This document shows, piece by piece, positions 1-7,960 of a stretch of DNA of 64,000 bases. Position 1 is the stretch's first letter; each line of letters begins with the position of its first letter. The notes below the pieces were generated by a model that did not search any database, was not told the origin of the DNA, and was given only the letters and a program-made list of their open reading frames with translations. The stretch comes from Candidatus Lumbricidiphila eiseniae. Its GTDB lineage: Bacteria > Actinomycetota > Actinomycetes > Actinomycetales > Microbacteriaceae. The stretch is taken from positions 1 through 64,000 of the forward strand of contig NAEP01000036.1 in assembly GCA_002529645.1 (NCBI GenBank). Direction: 5' to 3'. The translations under genes and the position numbers were made by a program.

Positions 1-189
1 GACGCCTTGTCGATAACCAACAATGTGTTTCCTTCCGTAAGGAGACCCACCCCTTACACACACCATTTGACACGCTCCGGATGTTCTGGTTGTAGGTCGG
101 CAACATCGCAACGGCACCGTGAAAACACCCACACCCATCTACACAACCCCGTCCAAACAAGCGACGAAGAACCGATTCTCAAAGAGCCC

Positions 190-500
190 ACCACGGAACG
201 GGACGGTCACTATCGGGCGATCGTGAAGCTCTGGGGACCCGCATGAGCGGAATTCATTCCCTTCCTCGACTACACCCCGAGATCCACCGAATGATCCACA
301 CCACAAACGCGATCAACACCCGCCACCGGTGGGCCATTAGAGCACGTGGTCACTTTCCCGACGAGACCACAACACTGAAAAGCCTCTATCTCCTGACGCG
401 GTCCCACAGCCCAACCAGCAACGACGGGACGCGCTGGATAATCAGATAGGACCCCCGTTAAGACCACCTTCAGGAACCAGTTCAAGAAAACCACCCACCA
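190..500 (+). pseudogene. Decayed IS256-family (Mutator) transposase, C-terminal fragment
   Basis: Pieced together across frames, the translation matches the C-terminal part of IS256-type transposases: HYRAIVKLWG, then AEFIPFLDYTP, then EIHRMIHTTNAIN, RARGHFP, LKSLYLLTRS, DGTRW. A TGA at about 244-246 sits where the family has Trp, and a frameshift lies between FLDYTP and EIHRMIH, so no intact protein can be made. The N-terminal two thirds, including most of the DDE catalytic core, are absent or lie left of the window, and inverted repeats were not found. The piece marks an old insertion beside the response regulator. The family call is fairly secure because several consecutive blocks line up; the exact ends are approximate. 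Confidence 0.75.
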
Positions 501-901
501 ACAAAACCACCAAACCTCACACACCGCTAAACGGACAGTCCCGCAACAGCTCAATACTCGTCAACATGATGGCTGCACTCTCAATAGATGAGAAGGTTTG
601 TACGCGAGTGCTGTGCTTGTACCCAAAAATTGGGACTGTGTGACCTGTGTAGAAATATTTGGAATGAATTTGCCCGTAGCACTTGCCTCGGCCTTGTGTA
701 TGACCGACGATAGAGATTGTTTATGTGACATCGTCTTGGCTCCGCAGGTGGGGTACGTGACGGGGTTCTGCTTTGGTCCATTAGTGACGTGCGTGGTGCG
801 TGCTTGGAGAGCGCTGGTGCGGTGGTCTGGTCCTGGTTTGAGTGGGGCTTGGCTGTCGGTGTGCGTGATAGGTGCGTTCTTCGCGGGGAGTGAGGTTTGG
901 A
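501..901. other. Gene-free stretch upstream of the response regulator
   Basis: I see no convincing gene here. Open frames on either strand lack recognisable domains. NarL-type response regulators usually follow their histidine kinase; a short frame ending just before 902 has a weak GVRDR-like string reminiscent of a kinase C-terminus, but this is too short to call. Confidence 0.4.
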
Positions 902-1564
902 ATGTCCACGCAAGTTCGGGTTGTGATTGTTGAGGATGCCCTCCTCGTTCGGGAAGGTTTGCAGCTTGTGCTGGCGAGTGCGGGTATCGAGGTGTGTGCG
1001 GTGTTTGCTACCGTCGAGGAATTGTTCTTGAAGGCGCACTCTCTTCGGGTGGATGCGGTCCTGCTCGATATTCAGATGCCACCCTCGTACACCGACGAGG
1101 GGCTTGTTGCACTGGAAACGATTCGTGCGCGTGGATCACGGATTGGTGTCCTGCTGCTTTCGGCGTATCTCACTGTCGATTGCATTACTCGGGTGCGTAA
1201 CGCTGGGCCGGGGACGGGGTATCTTATGAAGGATCGGGTTGCTGAGCCGGGGATTTTTGCGCGTGTGATTCAGACGGTGGCTTCTGGTGGATGTTTCATG
1301 GATCCGGAGGCTCTTGCGTATCTGGTGCGTCGGCGCGAGGCGGAACAACCGCTTGCGCGGCTCAGCGGGCGGGAGCGCACAGTGCTGGAGTACATGGCTC
1401 AGGGGTACTCTAATCAGGGTATTGCTGACCAATTGGTGCTCGGTGTGAAGACGATAGAGTCGCACATCACGGCCATTCTCACAAAGCTTGATCTGCCGGA
1501 TATCCCGGGTGTACATCGACGGGTGCAGGCCGTTTTGGTGCGACTCGCCACTGATGAGCGATAA
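902..1564 (+). CDS. NarL/FixJ (LuxR-type) response regulator, orphan
   Basis: This 220-residue protein is a two-domain response regulator. The N-terminal receiver domain (about 1-125) has the acidic pair ED at 11-12, phospho-acceptor Asp56 in LLDIQMPP, the conserved Ser in LLLSAY and the Lys in GYLMKDRV. The C-terminal LuxR helix-turn-helix (about 150-215) has LSGRERTVLEYMAQGYSNQG and the recognition helix VKTIESHI. It should dimerise and bind DNA after phosphorylation by a sensor kinase. I chose the ATG at 902, where the receiver homology begins, rather than an in-frame ATG 30 bases upstream. No histidine kinase is adjacent on either side, so the partner is unknown; transposase debris upstream suggests that the kinase may have been lost. 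Confidence 0.85.
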   Translation: MSTQVRVVIVEDALLVREGLQLVLASAGIEVCAVFATVEELFLKAHSLRVDAVLLDIQMPPSYTDEGLVALETIRARGSRIGVLLLSAYLTVDCITRVRNAGPGTGYLMKDRVAEPGIFARVIQTVASGGCFMDPEALAYLVRRREAEQPLARLSGRERTVLEYMAQGYSNQGIADQLVLGVKTIESHITAILTKLDLPDIPGVHRRVQAVLVRLATDER

Positions 1565-1696
1565 ACAAAAAGCGGCGGTGCTGACGCCATGGATGACGCC
1601 ATGGATATGGAGTGTGAGACACTATTTGCCGTCGTGTGCGCACTCAAACGGCGTTACGGTGCCATTTTGGCAACGCACGGGAATCGCACCACAGAT

Positions 1697-1786
1697 GAAT
1701 GGCTCCACGACTACGGGCCTGTTCACGAGCGCCCGTTGAATTGCCGAAAACACCTCGGAATAGCTCCACGACTATGGGCCTGTTCA
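1697..1786. repeat. Copy-spacer-copy duplication, period 61 (locus 1)
   Basis: A 29-bp segment at 1697-1725 recurs at 1758-1786 with 27 of 29 bases identical (core GCTCCACGACTA, then GGGCCTGTTCA). The unique spacer between them is 32 bp. This gene-free region follows the response regulator stop. The 29 + 32 geometry is that of a CRISPR repeat-spacer-repeat unit, yet this sequence occurs nowhere else in the window. Confidence 0.9.
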
Positions 1787-1811
1787 GTTGAGGATGAGTG
1801 AGATCACCTGC

Positions 1812-1900
1812 CGCGCCGCCAGCGCGCTTGTCCGATGAAGTGATGAGGTCATCTCCCGCGTTAACAAGCCATCGCACCGCCAGCGTGCCTGTCGGATGAA
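1812..1900. repeat. Copy-spacer-copy duplication, period 61 (locus 2)
   Basis: A 28-bp segment at 1812-1839 recurs at 1873-1900 with 24 of 28 matches (shared core CCGCCAGCG, then GATGAA), around a 33-bp spacer. It is only 25 bp from the preceding duplication but unrelated to it in sequence. The lower identity suggests an older event. Confidence 0.85.
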
Positions 1901-1985
1901 CAGCCTGCGTGTGACAGGAGACCACAACACGGCGTCGCTACACTTGCGTGCACTGAAAGGACAGGACATAATCGGACGTGAGAGA

Positions 1986-2003
1986 CGAGTGACTCGTCAC
2001 TCG
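1986..2003. promoter_or_regulatory. Short perfect inverted repeat upstream of the DUF3145 gene
   Basis: CGAGTGA at 1986-1992 and TCACTCG at 1997-2003 form a 7-bp perfect stem with loop CTCG. It lies 80 bp upstream of the DUF3145 start and could be an operator or an mRNA hairpin; no regulator can be assigned. Confidence 0.35.
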
Positions 2004-2081
2004 CAGGTAGTGCCACTAATTGAACACTCTCCGTAGCTGAGGTCGTTGGGGAAGACGCACCTCACAGAAACGGAGAAGGAC

Positions 2082-2606
2082 ATGACCGAACGGCCATCAC
2101 GATCCACGCGCACGGCGCGGGGGGTGGTTCTCGTGCACTCTTCGCCGCGTGCCCTGTGCCCACACCTGGAGTGGGCGGTGGGTACGGTGCTGGGTGAGCC
2201 GGTGTCGTGTGAGTGGCGTGAACAGCCGGCGCAGCGCGGTTCGATGCGGGGCGAGTACTACTGGGAGGGACCGGTCGGTTCGGGGAGTAAGATCGCGTCG
2301 GCACTGCACGGCTGGGAGCAACTGCGATACGAGGTCAGCGAGGAAGCAACCGCGACGACGGATGGCTCGCGCTGGATGCATACCCCGGCGCTCGGCATCT
2401 TCCACGTGCAAACAGATACCGCGGGGAACACCGTCGTGTCGGAGGATCGAGTTCGGCACGCCATCGAACAGGCGGGCTTTGACGCGCTTGCTCTCCACCA
2501 GCAGCTTCGAATGGCACTCGGCCAAGCGTGGGACGATGAACTCGAACCCTTCCGGTGGGCTGGAGATCTCGCGGCACCCGTGGTGTGGCTGCATCGAGCC
2601 GGTTAG
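2082..2606 (+). CDS. DUF3145 family protein
   Basis: This 174-residue protein matches the actinobacterial DUF3145 family: ARGVVLVHSSPRALCPHLEW near the N-terminus, then a conserved stretch with GSKIASALHGWEQLRYEV, DGSRWMHTPALGIFH and EDRVRHAIE. The function is unknown. It lies convergent with fabF, its usual position in Actinobacteria, which hints at a link to lipid synthesis but does not prove one. The ATG at 2082 follows GGAGAAGG and starts just before the conserved region. No signal peptide or membrane segment is seen, so it is probably cytoplasmic. Confidence 0.85.
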   Translation: MTERPSRSTRTARGVVLVHSSPRALCPHLEWAVGTVLGEPVSCEWREQPAQRGSMRGEYYWEGPVGSGSKIASALHGWEQLRYEVSEEATATTDGSRWMHTPALGIFHVQTDTAGNTVVSEDRVRHAIEQAGFDALALHQQLRMALGQAWDDELEPFRWAGDLAAPVVWLHRAG

Positions 2607-2622
2607 ATAACGCGAGGAGAAG

Positions 2623-2711
2623 ACCCGCGGTCAACGCGGGTGCAGAAATCGGTACCTCTCACGTTCCTCCGCAGCCGCCTTCAATCCGCGGTCAACGCGG
2701 GCCCAGAAAAC
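2623..2711. repeat. Copy-spacer-copy duplication with palindromic core, period 61 (locus 3)
   Basis: A segment at about 2623-2650 recurs at 2684-2711 (24 of 28 matches). The first copy contains CCCGCGGTCAACGCGGG, a 6-bp stem with a 5-base loop; the second keeps a 5-bp stem. The spacer is 33 bp. It lies between the convergent ends of the DUF3145 gene and fabF. A C-rich arm followed by a G-rich arm is how many type I-E CRISPR repeats look, although the hairpins could also act as weak bidirectional terminators. Confidence 0.88.
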
Positions 2712-2751
2712 CGGACAGCATCGGAAGAGGTCGCAGCGTGCGTCCGCGCGG

Positions 2752-3987
2752 CTAGACAGAACGGAATGCCGCCACCGCATTGTGCCCACCAAACCCGAAT
2801 GAGTTCGACAGGGCAACAGTGTCACCCGGCGGAAGGGGACGGGGAGAGGTCACCACGTCTAGTGGGATCGCCGGGTCCTGCTCCGTGAGATTGATTGTCG
2901 GCGGGAGCATCCGTTCGTGCAGTGCGAGCACTGTAAAGAGAGCCTCAATCGCACCGGCACCGCCGAGTAGATGCCCGGTTGCGGCCTTGGTGGCCGACAC
3001 AGCGATTGTGTCTAGGTGGTCGCCAAACACGCGGCGGAGCGCGTTGTACTCGGCGATATCACCCACCGGCGTGCTCGTCGCGTGGGCGTTGATGTGACGG
3101 ACATCCGATAGTGCGGCACCGGCACTCTCAACCGTGGCCTTCATCGCTCGTGCCGCCTCTGTTCCCTCGGGATCGGGTGCAGTGATGTGGTACGCATCGC
3201 TTGTCACGGCACCACCGAGCAGTTCAGCGTAGATTCGGGCACCGCGCGCCTGTGCGTGCTCTTCTGTTTCCACGATGAGTGCGGCTGCACCTTCGCCCAT
3301 CACGAAGCCATCGCGGCTCACATCGTATGGGCGCGAAGCGGTGGAGGGGGAATCGTTGCGTCGCGACAGTGCCTGCATTGCGGCAAACGATGCGATGGTG
3401 ATGGGATGGATGGCCGCCTCCGAACCACCGGCGATGACGATGTCTGCTTTTCCCGCCTGCAGGTGTTCCCACGCATTGACGAGTGACTCGGTACTCGATG
3501 CGCACGCAGACACCACGGTACGGATGCCGGCACGGGCGTGCAGTTCCATCCCGACCGCAGCGGCCGGACCATTGGGCATGAGCATTGGCACGGTCATCGG
3601 CAGGACACGGCGAGGACCGCGCTCGCGCAGAGTGTCCCACGCATCGAGCAGGGTCCACACGCCACCGATTCCAGTGGCCCAGTCCACAGCCAATCGTTCC
3701 GGGTCGATGTCGGGGGAGCCGGCGTCCGCCCATGCTTCTCGCCCCGCAATGAGCGCGAACTGACTGGAGGGGTCGAGTCGTTTGAGTTCGTGTCGCTCGA
3801 GGATGTCGGTGGCGGGCACCTTGGCGGTGGCAGCAAAAGTGACCGGTAGCTCGAGCGCGTAAACCCAGTCAGATTCGAGCACACGACCTCCAGCCTCGCC
3901 AGCGAGCAGGGCGGCCCAACTTTCGCGGGCGGTACCGCCGAGCGGTGAGGTCGCACCAATGCCCGTGATGACGATCTTCTTGGTCAT
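2752..3987 (-). CDS. fabF: 3-oxoacyl-ACP synthase II (KAS II)
   Basis: FabF condenses malonyl-ACP with acyl-ACP to elongate fatty acids in the cytoplasmic type II system. The 411-residue length is typical. The catalytic triad of a KAS I/II enzyme is visible: Cys162 in VVSACASS, His302 in NAHATSTPVGD and His339 in ATGHLLGG. It starts MTKKIVITGIG, a typical KAS N-terminus. It is the last gene of the operon fabD-fabH-acpP-fabF. The 91-bp gap from acpP contains a hairpin plus T-run that should lower its expression relative to acpP. Confidence 0.95.
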   Translation of the reverse strand: MTKKIVITGIGATSPLGGTARESWAALLAGEAGGRVLESDWVYALELPVTFAATAKVPATDILERHELKRLDPSSQFALIAGREAWADAGSPDIDPERLAVDWATGIGGVWTLLDAWDTLRERGPRRVLPMTVPMLMPNGPAAAVGMELHARAGIRTVVSACASSTESLVNAWEHLQAGKADIVIAGGSEAAIHPITIASFAAMQALSRRNDSPSTASRPYDVSRDGFVMGEGAAALIVETEEHAQARGARIYAELLGGAVTSDAYHITAPDPEGTEAARAMKATVESAGAALSDVRHINAHATSTPVGDIAEYNALRRVFGDHLDTIAVSATKAATGHLLGGAGAIEALFTVLALHERMLPPTINLTEQDPAIPLDVVTSPRPLPPGDTVALSNSFGFGGHNAVAAFRSV

Positions 3988-4028
3988 GCGAGAACTATCT
4001 CCGTGGTTGGAACGAGCAGGCAGATCGG

Positions 4029-4069
4029 AAAAATCGGGTGGGGCAGACCAGCTCTGATCCGCCCCACCC
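4029..4069 (-). terminator. Intra-operon attenuator between acpP and fabF
   Basis: Read on the minus strand, GGGTGGGGC (4069-4061) pairs with GCCCCACCC (4044-4036) around a 16-base loop and is followed by GATTTTT. This is a 9-bp GC-rich stem plus T-run, an intrinsic-terminator shape. It lies after the acpP stop and before fabF, so it probably terminates part of the transcripts and keeps carrier protein above condensing enzyme. Confidence 0.65.
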
Positions 4070-4078
4070 CGCGGCTGG

Positions 4079-4327
4079 TTAGCCTTGGGCTTTAATGATG
4101 TAGCTGACAGCGTCGCCGACGGTTTTGAGATCTTTCACAGCCTCATCGGGGATTTTCACGTCAAACTTGTCTTCAACGTTCACGATGATGGTCATCATCG
4201 AGATCGAGTCAATATCGAGGTCATCCGTGAACGACTTGTCGAGAGCAACGGCGTCGGTCGCGATTCCCGTCTCGTCGTGGATGAGCTCGGCCATACCGGC
4301 CAGTACGTCGTCGGTGGACGATGCCAT
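4079..4327 (-). CDS. acpP: Acyl carrier protein
   Basis: The 82-residue acidic protein carries growing acyl chains on a 4'-phosphopantetheine arm. The attachment Ser41 lies in DLDIDSISMM, a variant of the usual DSL motif with Ile after Ser. Helices and the C-terminal VGDAVSYI are as in bacterial ACPs. The start at 4327 follows AAGGAG with good spacing; an upstream extension in the same frame has no homology. It sits between fabH and fabF. Confidence 0.95.
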   Translation of the reverse strand: MASSTDDVLAGMAELIHDETGIATDAVALDKSFTDDLDIDSISMMTIIVNVEDKFDVKIPDEAVKDLKTVGDAVSYIIKAQG

Positions 4328-4406
4328 GTGTTTCTCCTTGTCGTGGGTCCAAGTGACCGTAGATAGTTTACGGGCAGGTAGATGCCTCGGGGGTTGCCGG
4401 GCGGAA

Positions 4407-5417
4407 TTACGGCAGAACGACAACCTGTGCGCCAAATACCAGACCGGCACCGAAGCCAATCTGTAGCGCGAGTCCGCCCGAGAGTTCGGGATGCTCCGCG
4501 AGCAAACGGTGCGTAGCCAGCGGGATCGATGCCGCCGAGGTGTTTCCGGTTGTTGCAATGTCGCGTGCGATGATGACGGATTCGGGCAGCTTGAGTTGCT
4601 TCGCAAACTCGTCAATGATGCGCATGTTGGCCTGATGCGGGATGAACGCGGCGAGATCTGCGCTCGTGATGCCCGCGGCATCCAGCGCACGCTGTGCGAC
4701 CTTTGCCATGTCCCACACCGCCCACCGGAACACCGTCTGCCCCTCCTGTCGCAGCGTGGGCCACTCGGACACTCCATCTCGAAACTCGACGAGGGTGTGG
4801 TTCATCGCTATCGCTGCGGCCTTTGAGCCGTCAGAACCCCACACCGTCGCGGATACGCCTGGGAAATCACTCGGTCCGAGCACCGCAGCACCGGCCCCGT
4901 CACCAAGCAGGAAGGAAATACTGCGATCGGTGGGATCAACAAGGTCGGAGAGTTTCTCCGCACCCACGACGAGGGCGTAGTGGGCTGCGCCCGCGCGGAT
5001 GAGAGCATCGGCCTGGGCAATCCCGTAGACGTAGCCAGCACACGCGGCATTGGAATCGTACGCCGCAGCCGGGTTCGCCCCAACCCGATCAGCGATGACA
5101 GCCGCGATTGACGGAGTTTGTCGCGTGTTTGAAATCGTCGCGACGATCACAAGATCAATAAGGTGCGATGCGACGCCAGACTTTTCGATAGCCTCGCGTG
5201 CAGCCCCGGTTGCAAGGTCAACTGCGCCAGTATCGGCGTCGGCGCGGGCACGGGTAATGATTCCGGTGCGCTGCCGGATCCACTCATCCGAAGAGTCAAT
5301 GGCGGGTGCAAGTTCGGCATTCGGCACCGCGCGGGAGCCGCGGGTGGCGCCCACCGCGTACATGCGGGTGTGTGCTGGCCCCTGCGCCTGGCGAAGAATC
5401 GGATGCGGTGTGGTCAT
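4407..5417 (-). CDS. fabH: 3-oxoacyl-ACP synthase III (KAS III)
   Basis: FabH starts chain synthesis by condensing acyl-CoA with malonyl-ACP. Catalytic residues are Cys126 in NAACAGYVYG, His261 in IPHQANMRI and Asn292 in TTGNTSAAS, the Cys-His-Asn triad that separates KAS III from FabF. Length 336 is normal. In branched-chain Actinobacteria this enzyme usually prefers branched primers, which is known of the group and not visible here. It lies 74 bp downstream of fabD in the same operon. Confidence 0.95.
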   Translation of the reverse strand: MTTPHPILRQAQGPAHTRMYAVGATRGSRAVPNAELAPAIDSSDEWIRQRTGIITRARADADTGAVDLATGAAREAIEKSGVASHLIDLVIVATISNTRQTPSIAAVIADRVGANPAAAYDSNAACAGYVYGIAQADALIRAGAAHYALVVGAEKLSDLVDPTDRSISFLLGDGAGAAVLGPSDFPGVSATVWGSDGSKAAAIAMNHTLVEFRDGVSEWPTLRQEGQTVFRWAVWDMAKVAQRALDAAGITSADLAAFIPHQANMRIIDEFAKQLKLPESVIIARDIATTGNTSAASIPLATHRLLAEHPELSGGLALQIGFGAGLVFGAQVVVLP

Positions 5418-5491
5418 GGGTGGATGTCTCCTCGTGAATGCTTAGCCGGAGTCTAGTCGGGTGTTATGACACGAAACGAGCAGGGTGCTCT

Positions 5492-6415
5492 CTAGCCAGA
5501 ATCACCGTCAATGAGCGCGGCGGCGGCGGCAAACTCATCCGGTGTTTTCACGGCGACAACAGGGATGCCCGGAAGCTCCCGTTTTATGAGCCCGGCGAGA
5601 GCCCCGGCGGGGGCAAGCTCAATGACCCCCGTGATGCCCGCCGTAAGGAGCGAGGCCATGCAGAGGTCCCACCGAACCGGCGCGGCAACCTGCGCCACGA
5701 GCAGTTCAGAAAATCGTTGGCCAGAGTTCACAAGCGAGCCATCGCTGTTTGTCCAGAGCGGCAGTGACGGATCACGGGCCACAACCGCGGTGAGTGCGTC
5801 GGCAAGCACCGGCACGGCCGATGACATATACCGGGTGTGAAAAGCCCCGGCAACCTGCAGCGGAATCACCCGGGCTCCCGTCGGAGGCGCCTCTTTCAGC
5901 GTCGTGAGGGCCGGGATGGCTCCGGCAGCAACGATCTGGCCACCGCCGTTGATATTGGCAGGCGCGAGATCGAGTTCGGCAAGTCGTGCCAGCACCAATT
6001 CCCTGTCGGTACTGAGCACAGCACTCATGCCGGTGGGAGTCAGTGCCGAGGCATCCGCCATCGCTTGGCCACGCACCGCGACAGCGTGCATAGCATCGGC
6101 CGGGCTGAGAACACCGGCACCAACGGCGGCTGTGAACTCGCCAACCGAATGCCCAACAATACCTCCGATGCGGCTGCGCCGTTCGGCGGTAAGCAGAGCG
6201 GTGAGGGTCAGAATTCCCGCCGCAACAATGAGCGGTTGGGCAACGGCAGTGTCTCGAATCGTGTCGGCATCACTCACGGTGCCGTGGGTTGTCAGGTCTA
6301 TGCCCGCAGCATCGGAGAGTTCAGCGAGAGAATCCGCGAAGCGTGCCTCGGCTAACCACGGCGTGAGGAATCCGGGAGTCTGGGAACCCTGACCGGGACA
6401 CACGATAGCAATCAT
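5492..6415 (-). CDS. fabD: Malonyl-CoA:ACP transacylase
   Basis: FabD moves malonyl from CoA to ACP to feed the FabH/FabF condensations. The 307-residue protein begins MIAIVCPGQGSQ and has Ser90 in the nucleophile elbow GHSVGEF and His193 in GAFHTRYM. I placed the start at 6415 because homology begins there; the upstream in-frame extension runs through the repeated segments of locus 4 and has no family match. It is the first gene of the fabD-fabH-acpP-fabF operon, and the three-copy repeat lies directly in front of it. Confidence 0.93.
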   Translation of the reverse strand: MIAIVCPGQGSQTPGFLTPWLAEARFADSLAELSDAAGIDLTTHGTVSDADTIRDTAVAQPLIVAAGILTLTALLTAERRSRIGGIVGHSVGEFTAAVGAGVLSPADAMHAVAVRGQAMADASALTPTGMSAVLSTDRELVLARLAELDLAPANINGGGQIVAAGAIPALTTLKEAPPTGARVIPLQVAGAFHTRYMSSAVPVLADALTAVVARDPSLPLWTNSDGSLVNSGQRFSELLVAQVAAPVRWDLCMASLLTAGITGVIELAPAGALAGLIKRELPGIPVVAVKTPDEFAAAAALIDGDSG

Positions 6416-6426
6416 GCTTCCAGTCT

Positions 6427-6577
6427 GCCAGGTCGCTGTGCGGGCGGTATCCGACCACGGCCGAGCAGGGGTAGTTGCGAGGGTGGTCGCCAGGTCGCTG
6501 TGCGGGCGGTACCCGACGCGCAATCTGGTCCGGGTCATTGGAGTGGTTCGCGAGGTCGCTGTGCGGGTGATGCCCGA
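6427..6577. repeat. Three-copy, two-spacer duplication upstream of fabD (locus 4)
   Basis: A 28-bp segment occurs at 6427-6454, 6489-6516 and 6550-6577 (spacings 62 and 61), all sharing AGGTCGCTGTGCGGG and ending CCGA. Spacers are 34 and 33 bp and unrelated to each other. The third copy is the most divergent. The array occupies most of the 294-bp gap between the regulator gene and fabD, so it may have displaced or altered the fabD promoter. Confidence 0.92.
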
Positions 6578-6709
6578 TCCGGGAATTCGTTGCATATTTT
6601 TCTGGAGATGTCTTTCCAGCGATATCGACAGGCAGATTGTTAGTGCTAAAAATGCTCACTGTTATGAGCGGTGCAAGAGTTCGTGCAATCACACGACCTG
6701 TGCGGTGAT

Positions 6710-7918
6710 CTACATCTTTTGGCGAGGGTGAGATGCCGTGCGCTGTGCGTCTGGTATTGCAGTTGCCCCCACCACGAGTGCGGTTTGCAACACAAACGCA
6801 TCACGGGGGATCGTGGCATCCCAGCCGAGAAGTTCGGTAACCCGTTTCAACCGATACCGCACGGTATTTGGGTGTACAAAGAGATCACGGGATGTCGCTT
6901 CCAGTGACCTCCCCGATTCGAGATAACTCCACAGGGTTAGTAACAGCTCGGATGAACGCGCTTGGAGCGGACGGTATACCCGGTGTACAAGGGTGGCGCG
7001 AGCAAGCGGGTCACCCGCGAGCGCACGCTCGGGCAATAGATCATCGGCGGAGACCAGCCGTGGCGCTTTTCGCCACGAACGTACCACGGCAAACCCCGCA
7101 AGCGCCGCCTTCGCACTCTTCGTGCCATCCACGAGCGAGGGCACAACATGGCCGAGTACGAGGTGCCCGGGAGCGAACTGATCGGCGAGCGCGTGAGCGA
7201 TGTCAGAAAAACTGAAGGGATCCTCACTAGTTTCGGCACCGTGCGGCAACGCTTTGCCGATCACAACAACGAGTCGGCTGCCCTGCACACCGATGAGGAC
7301 ATCCGCGTGCAGACGCCGTGCGGTGCGACGCAGGTGGTCAACATCGAACTGTGGGATCGCAGTGCCGACGAGCACCGCGACTTCGCCGTGACCGTGCCAT
7401 CCCAGTGCTGCGATCCGACTCGGCAACTCATCGTCGGCCTCACCGGTGAGGATTGAGTCGACAACGAGTGCTTCGAGCCGGACATCCCACAGCCCCCGTG
7501 CCTCGGCGGCACGCGCGTAAACATCGGCCGCCGCGAACGCAACGTCGCGGGAATAGCGCAGGATAGCATCGCGGAGATCAGCGGTCTCGCGCTGCATGAT
7601 GCGTTCCTCGACAACACTGACCGTCACTCGAATAAGTTGCAACGTCTGCAAAAGTGACACGGAGCGCAGAAGTTCTCGGGGTGCGGCACCAAACACATCG
7701 GATGCGATCCACGGCGTAGAGGTGGAGTCGTTGTACCACTCGATAAAGGATGTGATGCCCGCCTGCGCCACGAGGCCGACGGCAGACCGTCGCCCCGGCG
7801 GCATGTCGCGATACCAGGGAACCGTGTCTTCCAGGCGTTTCAGCGTCGTCGTTGCCAACTCACCGGAGATCCGATGCAGCCAGGCAAGCGTCTCTGATTT
7901 GCTGGGGACGGTTGTCAC
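6710..7918 (-). CDS. PucR-type regulator of fatty-acid synthesis (FasR-like)
   Basis: The 402-residue protein has a variable N-terminal region, a central region and a C-terminal PucR-type helix-turn-helix (about 340-375) with LEATSRDLFVHPNTVRYRLK. A protein of this architecture directly in front of fabD, with aceE behind it, is the fatty-acid operon regulator of Streptomyces (FasR), so by position it should control fabD-fabH-acpP-fabF. No DNA-binding site is identified. The gap to fabD is filled by the three-copy repeat, so this regulation may be altered in this strain. Confidence 0.82.
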   Translation of the reverse strand: MTTVPSKSETLAWLHRISGELATTTLKRLEDTVPWYRDMPPGRRSAVGLVAQAGITSFIEWYNDSTSTPWIASDVFGAAPRELLRSVSLLQTLQLIRVTVSVVEERIMQRETADLRDAILRYSRDVAFAAADVYARAAEARGLWDVRLEALVVDSILTGEADDELPSRIAALGWHGHGEVAVLVGTAIPQFDVDHLRRTARRLHADVLIGVQGSRLVVVIGKALPHGAETSEDPFSFSDIAHALADQFAPGHLVLGHVVPSLVDGTKSAKAALAGFAVVRSWRKAPRLVSADDLLPERALAGDPLARATLVHRVYRPLQARSSELLLTLWSYLESGRSLEATSRDLFVHPNTVRYRLKRVTELLGWDATIPRDAFVLQTALVVGATAIPDAQRTASHPRQKM

Positions 7919-7960
7919 TGTGATCTGATATCCATAGTGGGCGATGCGGGGAGAGAGGGC

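Noticed and set aside
501-901. Histidine kinase remnant in front of the response regulator
   Set aside because: Only a very short GVRDR-like string was seen; no HATPase motifs.
3224-3763. Long open frames on the strand opposite fabF, aceE and other high-GC genes
   Set aside because: They mirror the codon structure of the real genes, lack homology and lack ribosome binding sites.
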